Notes under the pieces: model-generated
The model's database searches: none
What the model was told of the DNA's origin: nothing
Seen by the model: the letters and a program-made list of their open reading frames with translations, nothing else
Shown here: one piece after another, positions 9,339-16,891 of the stretch
How positions within the stretch are numbered: the first letter of the stretch is position 1
Layout: the number at the start of each line of letters is the position of its first letter
Origin: UBA7239 sp035430165
GTDB lineage: Bacteria; Pseudomonadota; Gammaproteobacteria; Pseudomonadales; UBA7239
Length of the DNA stretch: 64,000 nt
Assembly (NCBI GenBank): GCA_035430165.1
Contig: DAOMGE010000002.1
Location: 66,484-130,483, forward strand
Reading direction: 5' to 3'
Made by a program: the position numbers and the translations under genes

Positions 9339-10456
9339 CAGCGTGTCCAGTGGTTTACACAGGTGGCGATAGTGTCGACTTCATCCAGTGTCAGTTCCGG
9401 GTAACACGGCAGCGTCAGGATTTCGTCACGCGCTTTTTCGCTGACAGGCAATTGGATGCCAGCATGTGCGTTGCCGACGACGGGTTGATGGCAATCGAGT
9501 ATCGGGTAATGGATGTCGCTGGCGATGCCGTTGTCGTGCAAATGTTTTTTCAGGCTGTCACGCGCCGCACAGCGGATCACATACAAGTGGCCTACGTAAT
9601 CACTTGAACCAACGGTGCCTGTTACACCAGTGGCAGGCAAACGGATCGCTGCATGCGTAATTTTTTCGGCGTAACGCGCAGCGACCTGACGACGTTTTTC
9701 ATTCCAGTTATCAAGCAATGGCAACTTGACGGATAACAATGCTGCCTGCATTTCGTCGAGTCGGCTGTTGCAGGCGCCGCTGTCGGCTACCGTGTATTTG
9801 GTCGTCCAGCCGTACTGGCGCAAGCTGCGTACGCGGCTGGCCAGTTCATCGCTGGATGTAACCACCGCGCCGCCATCACCGAGTGCGCCGAGGTTTTTGG
9901 TCGGGAAAAAACTGAACGCGGCGATGTCGCCAAAACTGCCGGCTTTTTTTCCGTCACGTTGTGCGCCGTGTGATTGCGCGCAATCCTCGATCAGTGCAAC
10001 GCCATGTTTTTGCGCGAGTGCCTGCAGCGGCGCCATATCAGCCAGCTGGCCGAACAGGTGCGTGACAATGATGGCTTTCGTTTTTGGTGTGATTGCCTGT
10101 GCAGCCGAGGCTGGGTCCATCAACAGGTTGCTGTCGAGGATGTCGACATACACCGGCGTAGCGCCGATGGCGCGAATGGCTGTACTGGAATAAAAACCGG
10201 CATTGGCCACGGTGATCACTTCATCGCCGACTGCGACACCGACTGCGCGCAAGGCAAGCTCGATGGCATCGGTGCCGTTGGCAACACCGATGGCGTGTGT
10301 CGCGCCGCAGTATTGTGCAAAAGCGTTTTCAAAGTGTGTGACTTCCGGCCCCATCGCGTACCAGCCGCTGTCGATAACGCGGCCGGCAGCGGCATGCAAT
10401 GCGGCACCGATCGCATGATTGTGCAGGGAAAGGTCGTTGATCTTGTTGATGCTCAT
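9338..10456 (-). CDS. DegT/DnrJ/EryC1 sugar aminotransferase (FdtB-like)
   Basis: The 372-residue PLP enzyme has NGTDAIELALRA near the N-terminus, the EDCAQSHGA motif, and SFFPTKNLGALGDGGA, which contains the PLP-binding lysine. The family transaminates nucleotide-linked keto-sugars. Adjacent to a fused FdtA/acetyltransferase enzyme, it most likely makes the 3-amino group of dTDP-3-amino-3,6-dideoxyhexose. RmlA and RmlB, needed to supply the precursor, are not in the window. It ends in a one-base overlap with the next gene. Confidence 0.92.
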   Translation of the reverse strand: MSINKINDLSLHNHAIGAALHAAAGRVIDSGWYAMGPEVTHFENAFAQYCGATHAIGVANGTDAIELALRAVGVAVGDEVITVANAGFYSSTAIRAIGATPVYVDILDSNLLMDPASAAQAITPKTKAIIVTHLFGQLADMAPLQALAQKHGVALIEDCAQSHGAQRDGKKAGSFGDIAAFSFFPTKNLGALGDGGAVVTSSDELASRVRSLRQYGWTTKYTVADSGACNSRLDEMQAALLSVKLPLLDNWNEKRRQVAARYAEKITHAAIRLPATGVTGTVGSSDYVGHLYVIRCAARDSLKKHLHDNGIASDIHYPILDCHQPVVGNAHAGIQLPVSEKARDEILTLPCYPELTLDEVDTIATCVNHWTR

Positions 10457-10479
10457 GTAATTTATTTCCGGGATGGCGA

Positions 10480-11535
10480 TTATTTCTGGAAAGCGAAATA
10501 GCCCATGGGCGTGGCAATATCGCCGGGAATCATCACACCGATGGTTTGCATCAAGGCAGCTGGCACGAAAGCAAATTTCTGGATTTTGTCTGCCGGTATG
10601 CCTTCCATCAGCAAATGCTGGTCAAGAAAATGTTTATAACCTTTTTCCGGCATGGCGAGGTTGCTGTGATCCATGCCCTTGAAGCCGGCTTCCAGCGCCA
10701 GCGCGCGCATTTCGTTGATGTCGAAAACGTATTTGTCTTCGATTTTCAACAGGCGCTCACGGTCGTTGCCTATCCACTGTGCTTTCATGATGTGGCGTGT
10801 CATGTGGTTGATACGTGCATCGTCTTTTTCGTCGAGCACGCCCCAGTTTGTGTTTTTTTCGACGCGACGCATCAGGTCAGCCATGAATGCCACCAGGATT
10901 TTTCCCTGCAACACCGGCTCGTAAAAAATGGCTTGCCCGCCGGGACGCAACAACTTGCCCAGGTGGTGAATGATTTTTTTGTAATCGATGAAATGGTGCA
11001 ACACGCTGTGGCCAACCACCAGATCAAAACTGTTTTCCTGGAATGGCAGGTAATTGGCATCGCAGGCGTAATAATTGACAGGTACCGGGCTGTTGCCGAC
11101 CACGCCCGCGGCGAGTTGCAGGAACTTGGTGGAAATGTCGCAAGCGTGTACCGATTTGAACGGGAAGCGATTGGCCAGTCCCCAGGTCAGCTGCCCGGTG
11201 CCGGAGCCGATTTCGAGTACGTCACCAAAAACCGGTCGGTGGCGATCAAAAACGAGCTGCCAGTCGCGCGAGACTTTCTCGCGTCGTGATTCGTCAATGT
11301 TGTGGAACTCGTCGTAATCAATCGCTTCCAGTTGGGTAAACAGCGACGGGTCTTTTAACAGCTGGGGAATGCCGTCCACCACGGGATATTCTTCCTTGCA
11401 GGCGCGACAGACAAGTTTCTTCTGGCTCAGCAAGCCGCCGGTTTCTTCCAGGGTGGTACCGCCCTTGGCAGGGGCAGGATTGCAGCGCGGGCACAGCAGA
11501 ATGTTCAAATTATATTTTTTTGCTGGGGTGGCCAT
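10480..11535 (-). CDS. Class I SAM methyltransferase with N-terminal zinc ribbon
   Basis: The 351-residue product has two CxxC pairs (CPRC at 15-18 and CRAC at 43-46), a Trm112-like zinc ribbon with VVDGIPQLL. A Rossmann methyltransferase domain follows, with VLEIGSGTGQ at about 107-115 and LRPGGQAIF. Proteins of this layout are common in polysaccharide and natural-product clusters. It is the first gene of the minus-strand operon, so the operon promoter should lie in 11536-11676, shared with divergent typA. The methylated substrate is not known. Confidence 0.85.
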   Translation of the reverse strand: MATPAKKYNLNILLCPRCNPAPAKGGTTLEETGGLLSQKKLVCRACKEEYPVVDGIPQLLKDPSLFTQLEAIDYDEFHNIDESRREKVSRDWQLVFDRHRPVFGDVLEIGSGTGQLTWGLANRFPFKSVHACDISTKFLQLAAGVVGNSPVPVNYYACDANYLPFQENSFDLVVGHSVLHHFIDYKKIIHHLGKLLRPGGQAIFYEPVLQGKILVAFMADLMRRVEKNTNWGVLDEKDDARINHMTRHIMKAQWIGNDRERLLKIEDKYVFDINEMRALALEAGFKGMDHSNLAMPEKGYKHFLDQHLLMEGIPADKIQKFAFVPAALMQTIGVMIPGDIATPMGYFAFQK

Positions 11536-11620
11536 GGATGCTCCGGCTCGGGATGTGTTTGTTGGCGGAGTATACTGAATATATGCACGCTGTCCCTATC
11601 CCTGCTGCGTGTAGCCCCCG

Positions 11621-11626
11621 TATAAT
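11621..11626 (+). promoter_or_regulatory. Candidate -10 box for typA
   Basis: TATAAT lies 51 bases upstream of the typA start in the 141-base divergent region. No good -35 hexamer is seen at normal spacing (the aligned hexamer is ATCCCT), so this is a weak prediction. Confidence 0.4.
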
Positions 11627-11676
11627 GCGCCCCCTTCATCCCGGCCCCTCTGCCACTTCCCAAGAGCAACGTTCCC

Positions 11677-13509
11677 ATGTCCTCCGTCCGTCCTATCGAA
11701 AAAATGCGCAATGTCGCCATCATCGCCCACGTTGACCATGGCAAGACCACGCTGGTCGACAAGTTGCTGAAACAGTCCGGCACGCTGGACCGCCGCAGCC
11801 AGGACGCCGAGCGCATCATGGACAGCAATGACCAGGAAAAGGAGCGCGGCATCACTATCCTCGCCAAGAACACCGGTGTGGACTGGAATGGCTACCGCAT
11901 CAATATCGTCGACACCCCGGGCCACGCCGACTTCGGTGGCGAAGTGGAGCGCGTGCTGTCGATGGTCGATTCCGTACTGCTGCTGGTGGATGCGATGGAC
12001 GGCCCGATGCCGCAGACGCGCTTCGTGACCAAGAAAGCCTTTGAACACGGCCTGAAACCGATTGTGGTGGTGAACAAGGTGGATCGCCCCGGCGCGCGTC
12101 CGCACTGGGTCATGGACCAGGTGTTTGACTTGTTCGACAAGCTGGGTGCCACCGACGAGCAGCTGGATTTCCCGGTGATCTACGCCTCTGCCCTCAACGG
12201 CGTAGCCGGTATGGAGCCGGATACACTCGCCGACGACATGACGCCCCTGTTCCAGATGATTGTGGATCGCGTGCCGCCGCCGGCGGTGGACGTCGACGGC
12301 CCGTTCCAGATGCAGATTTCCGCGCTTGATTACTCGTCCTATGTCGGGGTTATCGGTGTAGGCCGTATCAGCCGTGGCAAGATCAAGCCCGGTTCGCAGG
12401 TCAAGATTATCGGTGCCGACGGCAAGGTGCGTGCCGGCAAGTTATTGCAGATCATGGGGCACCTCGGGCTGGAACGTGTGGAAGTGGAAGAAGCCTCAGC
12501 GGGTGACCTCGTCTGTATTACCGGTATCGAGAAACTGTTTATCTCCGACACCATCTGCCACCCGGATGCCGTGGAAGCCCTGCCACCGCTGGTGGTGGAC
12601 GAGCCGACCGTCAGCATGACCTTCCAGGTCAACAATTCCCCGTTTGCCGGTAAAGACGGCAAGTTCGTCACCACCCGCAACATCAAGGAGCGCCTGGAGC
12701 GCGAGCTGCTGCACAACGTGGCCTTGCGTGTGCGTGAAGGCGATGGCCCGGACAAGTTCATTGTCTCCGGTCGTGGTGAGCTGCACTTGTCGGTACTGAT
12801 CGAGAACATGCGCCGCGAAGGTTTCGAACTGGGTGTGTCGCGCCCGGAAGTGGTCACCAGGCTGGTGGATGGCGAATTGCACGAGCCGTTCGAGGTCGCG
12901 GTGATCGACATCGAGGAACAGCACCAGGGGCCGGTCATGGAAGAGATGGGACGCCGCAAGGCCGACCTGAAGAATATGGAAATCGACGGCAAGGGCCGTG
13001 TGCGCCTGGAATACCTGTCACCGTCACGCGGCCTGATCGGCTTCCGCAACAGCTTCCTGACCATGACGTCCGGCTCCGGCATCATGACCAGTGTGTTTGA
13101 CCATTACGGCCCGGCCAAGGCGGGCGAACTGGCTGGCCGCAGTAACGGGGTGCTGGTGTCGATGGTGACTGGCAAGGTACTGGGTTATGCGTTGTTTTCC
13201 CTGCAGGAGCGGGGTCGCCTGTTCCTGCCGCCGAACGTGGAGGTTTACGAAGGCCAGATCGTCGGCTTGCACTCGCGCGAGAACGATCTTGTCGTGAACC
13301 CGACCAAGGCCAAGCAGCTCACCAACGTCCGTGCTTCCGGTACGGATGAATCCATCATCCTCACGCCACCGGTACGCCACTCGCTGGAACAGGCGCTGGA
13401 ATTCATCGAGGACGATGAGCTGGTCGAAGTCACACCAAACCACATCCGCCTGCGCAAGAAATTGCTGACCGAAAACGAACGCAAGCGCGCGGGCAACAAG
13501 AAAAGCTGA
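11677..13509 (+). CDS. typA: Ribosome-associated translational GTPase BipA/TypA
   Basis: The 610-residue product has the GTPase motifs AHVDHGKTTLVDKLL (G1), DTPGHADFGGEV (G3) and VVNKVDRPGARP (G4), followed by EF-G-like domains and the BipA-specific C-terminal region containing LSPSRGLIGFR. Length matches the family (about 605-615). BipA binds ribosomes and assists 50S assembly and stress adaptation. It is transcribed alone and its 3' side carries a palindromic repeat, not a clean U-tract terminator. Codon use is strongly biased, as expected of a well expressed gene. Confidence 0.98.
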   Translation: MSSVRPIEKMRNVAIIAHVDHGKTTLVDKLLKQSGTLDRRSQDAERIMDSNDQEKERGITILAKNTGVDWNGYRINIVDTPGHADFGGEVERVLSMVDSVLLLVDAMDGPMPQTRFVTKKAFEHGLKPIVVVNKVDRPGARPHWVMDQVFDLFDKLGATDEQLDFPVIYASALNGVAGMEPDTLADDMTPLFQMIVDRVPPPAVDVDGPFQMQISALDYSSYVGVIGVGRISRGKIKPGSQVKIIGADGKVRAGKLLQIMGHLGLERVEVEEASAGDLVCITGIEKLFISDTICHPDAVEALPPLVVDEPTVSMTFQVNNSPFAGKDGKFVTTRNIKERLERELLHNVALRVREGDGPDKFIVSGRGELHLSVLIENMRREGFELGVSRPEVVTRLVDGELHEPFEVAVIDIEEQHQGPVMEEMGRRKADLKNMEIDGKGRVRLEYLSPSRGLIGFRNSFLTMTSGSGIMTSVFDHYGPAKAGELAGRSNGVLVSMVTGKVLGYALFSLQERGRLFLPPNVEVYEGQIVGLHSRENDLVVNPTKAKQLTNVRASGTDESIILTPPVRHSLEQALEFIEDDELVEVTPNHIRLRKKLLTENERKRAGNKKS

Positions 13510-13525
13510 TTCCGTACGAAATCAT

Positions 13526-13608
13526 GACCCCCTCGCCCTGCTGCGTAGGGGGAGCGACATTGCCTCCCCTATGGAATAGGGGAGGTGTCACGCAGTGACG
13601 GAGGGGTC
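13526..13608. repeat. Palindromic intergenic element between typA and nirD
   Basis: The 136-base convergent gap holds nested palindromes. A perfect 10-bp stem (CCTCCCCTAT, 13563-13572, with ATAGGGGAGG, 13576-13585, and a 3-base loop) is followed by GTCACGCAGTGAC (13587-13599). The outer ends are GACCCCCTC (13526) and GAGGGGTC (ending 13608), which pair with one bulged base. It may end transcription from both sides, but it looks like a REP-type repeat and has no U-tract. Confidence 0.65.
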
Positions 13609-13645
13609 ATAACTAACGAATTGCTGCAGGAGGTGTTGGAAAAAA

Positions 13646-14020
13646 TTATTTGTGCTCGGGCAATTGCAACAACACACGATCACCCTGCACGCACACCGGC
13701 CAGACACGGACACTGGCCGGTTTTTCCAGGCACGCACCGGTGGTGAGTGAATAATGTTCCTTGTAGATCGGTGAGGCCACCACCAGTTCGCCGCCGATAT
13801 CGCCCACCATGCCGCGTGACAACACATTCGCTTCGGCGCAGGGGCACCAGTTGTCCAGTGCGTACACTTGCGGCACCGCATCCGGCACATAAAAAATCGC
13901 AGCCTGTTCGCCAGCGACAAAAGCGCTGATACCGGAAAACGGCACCAGGTCATCAGCGCCGCAGATATTCACCCAGCGACTGTGCGTTGCGCAGGAGGGT
14001 TGTCCAGGTGATGCGCTCAT
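13646..14020 (-). CDS. nirD: Nitrite reductase (NADH) small subunit NirD
   Basis: The 124-residue product has the Rieske-like fold typical of NirD (WVNICGADDLVPFSG, GDIGGELVVASPIYKEHYSL, WPVCVQGDRVLL). As in NirD proteins it lacks the full Rieske Cys-His ligand set. NirD pairs with NirB to reduce nitrite to ammonium in the cytoplasm. Its ATG overlaps the nirB stop by four bases (ATGA), so the two are translationally coupled. Confidence 0.93.
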   Translation of the reverse strand: MSASPGQPSCATHSRWVNICGADDLVPFSGISAFVAGEQAAIFYVPDAVPQVYALDNWCPCAEANVLSRGMVGDIGGELVVASPIYKEHYSLTTGACLEKPASVRVWPVCVQGDRVLLQLPEHK

Positions 14021-16545
14021 ACCGCGACCTCGCTCAGGGTTTGCACCAGGGAAATTTTTTCTTGCGCAGTTGCCGGCCGTGGCTGGCCGCGTTCACTGAC
14101 AAACACAATATTGCTGTCTACTGCGTCCGGTTCATTGACGAAGCTGCGGAAGCGTTTCAGTTTTTCGGGATTGTTGAGCGTGGCTTTCCACTCGCATTCA
14201 TACGTCGCGACAACATGCGCCATCTGCTGTTCCAGTTCCCTGGCTATACCGAGCGAATCGTCGATGACAACGGCGCGCAAATAATCCAGTCCGCCTTCGA
14301 GGTTTTCACGCCACACGGATGTGCGCTGCAGGCGGTCGGCGGTGTTGATATAGAACATCAGCAAGCGATCGATGTAGCGGACCAGCGTGGCATCATCGAG
14401 ATCGGTGGCAAACAATTCTGCGTGGCGCGGCCGCATGCCGCCGTTGCCACATACATACAGGTTCCAGCCTTTTTCGGTGGCGATGATGCCGATATCCTTG
14501 CTTTGCGCTTCAGCACATTCGCGTGTGCAACCTGAAACAGCAAATTTCAGTTTGTGCGGCGCGCGTAAACCCTTGTAACGGTTTTCAATGCGGATCGCCA
14601 TGCCGACCGAATCCTGCACGCCGTAACGGCACCAGGTCGAGCCGACACAGGATTTCACCGTGCGCACCGATTTGCCGTAAGCGTGGCCGGTTTCAAAGCC
14701 GGCATCGATCAGTTCCTGCCAGATCAGCGGCAATTCATGCACGCGCGCACCGAATAAATCCACACGCTGCCCACCGGTAATTTTTGTGTAGAGACGATAT
14801 TTTTTCGCAATCTGGCCGACAGCAATCAAACCGTCCGGTGTCACTTCGCCACCTGCCATGCGCGGCACTACCGAGAAGCTGCCGTCTTTCTGCATGTTGG
14901 CAAGGAATGTGTCATTGGTGTCTTGCAGCGGCACCAGTTTTTTGTCGAGCACGTGTTCATTGTTGAGCGAGGCGAGAATGGAGCCGACCGTCGGTTTGCA
15001 GATGTCGCAGCCATGCCCCTTGCCGTGCCAGCGCAACAATTCTTCAAACGTTGTGTAGCGATTGATTTTCACGAGATGGAATAATTCCTGGCGCGTGTGG
15101 GCAAAATGCTCGCAGAGGGATTTGTTTACTGCGACACCGCGCGCCGTGAGTTCATGCTCGACTACGCTTTTCAGCAAGGCCGAGCAACCACCACAACCGG
15201 TACTGGCCCTGGTGGCAGTTTTCACATCGCCGACCGAACAACAGCCGTTGGCGATACTGTCACAAATATTCTGTTTGCTGACATTGAGACAAGAGCAAAT
15301 GGTGGCAGTCATCGGCAATGCGGCAGGGCCGAGCACCGGTTTGCCATCACTGGAAGGCGCAATCAGTGCCAGCGGATTGCCGGAAAGTTTGATGCCATTC
15401 AGTGCGTATTGCAGCAGCGTGTCGTAATCGCTGTTATCGCCGACCAGCACAGCGCCGAGCAATTGTGTGGCATCTTTGTTGACGACAATTTTTTTGTAGA
15501 CACCGTTGTATTCATCCACAAGGCGATAGGATTTGCTGCCCGGTGTACGGGCGTGCGCATCACCGATCGAACCGACATCGACGCCAAGCAATTTCAGTCT
15601 GGTGCTCATGTCCGCACCGTTGAAACACAATTCGCCACCCTGTAAGGCGTCGGCGGCCACTTTTGCCATCTGGTAACCGGGCGCCACCAGGCCGAACAGC
15701 TTGCCGCCCCACAAGGCGCATTCACCGATAGCAAAAATGTCGGTATCGCTGGTCTTGCAGTGATAGTCGATGACAATGCCACCGCGCTCGCCAATCTGGA
15801 GGCCAGCGGATTTTGCCAGCGCATCATCCGGTCGCACACCGGCAGAAAAAATAATGAGGTCGGTATCGAGTGTGGTTTCGTCAGCAAATTGCATTTGCAA
15901 TGTGCCGGATTTTTTCTGCTCGACGATGTTCACGGTGTTCTTGCTGGTATGGACATGCATACCGAGTGCTTCAATCTTGCTGCGCAGGATGGCGCCACCG
16001 TCCGCGTCGATTTGCGCATCCATCAATTGCGGGGAAAATTGCACTACATGCGTTTCCAGCCCGAGATTGCGCAAGGCATTCGCCGCTTCCAGCCCCAGCA
16101 ACCCGCCGCCGACCACCACGCCCGTCCTGGCATTTTTTGCAGCGGCGCGAATATTGCCGAGATCATCAATCGTGCGATACACGAAACACTGTTTGTGATC
16201 ATGGCCGGGTACGGGTGGTACAAACGGATAGGAGCCTGTCGCCAGCACCAGTTTGTCATAGGGAAAGGTCCGGCCCAGTGCCGTGGTAACGGTTTTCTGT
16301 TCGCGATGAATCGCGGTAACCGCTTCACCAAAAATACCTTCAACACCGGCGGCTTCATAGGCTTCGCGTGTCGTCAGCGCAAGATCGGCGGGCGTGCTGC
16401 CATCAAAGACGGCTGACAGATGCACACGATCATACGCCGGACGCGGCTCAGCACCGATGACCGTAATGGCATAGCGCGGATCGTGCAGGATCTGTTCGAC
16501 AAAATGGTGTCCGACCATGCCATTGCCAACGACAATTATTTTCAT
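14017..16545 (-). CDS. nirB: Assimilatory NADH nitrite reductase large subunit NirB
   Basis: The 842-residue product starts MKIIVVGNGMVGHHFVEQ, an FAD-binding motif. An NAD-binding GGGLLGLEAANAL motif follows, then the BFD-type [2Fe-2S] region (CSCLNVSKQNIC with CGGCSALL). The C-terminal siroheme/[4Fe-4S] half contains STWCRYGVQDS and SGCTRECAEAQSKD. Size matches NirB (about 840). The start at 16545 is set by the family N-terminus. It reduces nitrite to ammonium and is divergent from the nitrate reductase, so the two steps of nitrate assimilation share one control region. Confidence 0.96.
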   Translation of the reverse strand: MKIIVVGNGMVGHHFVEQILHDPRYAITVIGAEPRPAYDRVHLSAVFDGSTPADLALTTREAYEAAGVEGIFGEAVTAIHREQKTVTTALGRTFPYDKLVLATGSYPFVPPVPGHDHKQCFVYRTIDDLGNIRAAAKNARTGVVVGGGLLGLEAANALRNLGLETHVVQFSPQLMDAQIDADGGAILRSKIEALGMHVHTSKNTVNIVEQKKSGTLQMQFADETTLDTDLIIFSAGVRPDDALAKSAGLQIGERGGIVIDYHCKTSDTDIFAIGECALWGGKLFGLVAPGYQMAKVAADALQGGELCFNGADMSTRLKLLGVDVGSIGDAHARTPGSKSYRLVDEYNGVYKKIVVNKDATQLLGAVLVGDNSDYDTLLQYALNGIKLSGNPLALIAPSSDGKPVLGPAALPMTATICSCLNVSKQNICDSIANGCCSVGDVKTATRASTGCGGCSALLKSVVEHELTARGVAVNKSLCEHFAHTRQELFHLVKINRYTTFEELLRWHGKGHGCDICKPTVGSILASLNNEHVLDKKLVPLQDTNDTFLANMQKDGSFSVVPRMAGGEVTPDGLIAVGQIAKKYRLYTKITGGQRVDLFGARVHELPLIWQELIDAGFETGHAYGKSVRTVKSCVGSTWCRYGVQDSVGMAIRIENRYKGLRAPHKLKFAVSGCTRECAEAQSKDIGIIATEKGWNLYVCGNGGMRPRHAELFATDLDDATLVRYIDRLLMFYINTADRLQRTSVWRENLEGGLDYLRAVVIDDSLGIARELEQQMAHVVATYECEWKATLNNPEKLKRFRSFVNEPDAVDSNIVFVSERGQPRPATAQEKISLVQTLSEVAV

Positions 16546-16693
16546 ACAGGGAAATCTCTCGACAGGATTGCGGTATCTGTGCCGGAGACCAATCAAGAAC
16601 CATGCCACAGCAGTTTTCGTCCGCGACGGTGGTCGTGACGTGAAATTCCTGCGCTGCATTTGTGCGCAGCCCTGTATTGGCGAATCAAAACCG

Positions 16694-16710
16694 TGCAACT
16701 ATCTGGTGCA
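16694..16710 (+). promoter_or_regulatory. NtrC-like enhancer site, distal
   Basis: TGCAACTATCTGGTGCA fits the 17-bp NtrC dyad (TGCACYA-N3-TGGTGCA), with 12 of 14 defined positions matching and a perfect right half. It lies about 158 bases upstream of the start expected from the sigma-54 promoter. Confidence 0.6.
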
Positions 16711-16765
16711 TTGCACGGCATATGAAAAAGCCGGCAACACATTATGGTGCGAGCAGAAACCATGG

Positions 16766-16782
16766 TGCTGCATTCTGGTGCG
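16766..16782 (+). promoter_or_regulatory. NtrC-like enhancer site, proximal
   Basis: TGCTGCATTCTGGTGCG matches the NtrC dyad at 11 of 14 defined positions. Its centre is 72 bases from the distal site, close to seven helical turns, and about 85 bases upstream of the predicted transcription start, the usual place for an NtrC enhancer. Confidence 0.55.
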
Positions 16783-16834
16783 AATGGCGCGCCCGGACCT
16801 GTCAAAAAAGTCAATTTTGTTTTTTTGCGGTGCA

Positions 16835-16850
16835 TGGCACGCCGCTTGCT
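16835..16850 (+). promoter_or_regulatory. Sigma-54 (RpoN) promoter of the nitrate reductase gene
   Basis: TGGCACGCCGCTTGCT matches the -24/-12 consensus TGGCAC-N5-TTGCW at every defined position. It lies 41 bases before the ATG at 16892 and points into the gene. With upstream NtrC-like sites this predicts induction under nitrogen limitation. Confidence 0.85.
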
Positions 16851-16891
16851 CCGGAAGAGGCAGGTAAAAGCTTGCAGGAGTCACAGCAAAC

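Larger units (their letters stand above)
16546..16891. promoter_or_regulatory. Shared 346-bp control region between nirB and the nitrate reductase
   Basis: No gene is supported here. The region holds two NtrC-like sites and a sigma-54 promoter for the plus-strand nitrate reductase (listed separately). On the minus strand 16569-16584 reads CGGCACAGATACCGCA. It keeps the GG and GC of a sigma-54 core at correct spacing, but it is a poor match and leaves only a short leader to nirB, so nirB control is uncertain. Confidence 0.6.

Noticed and set aside
12339..13085. A 248-residue minus-strand frame
   Set aside because: Antisense of typA; rich in Ser and Arg without any domain pattern.
13588..13953. 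Alternative 121-residue minus frame over nirD
   Set aside because: The NirD frame is in the correct family frame and is coupled to nirB; this one lacks family motifs.
16569..16584. A firm sigma-54 promoter for nirB
   Set aside because: Only the invariant GG and GC are kept; several other positions differ, and the leader to the start codon would be very short.
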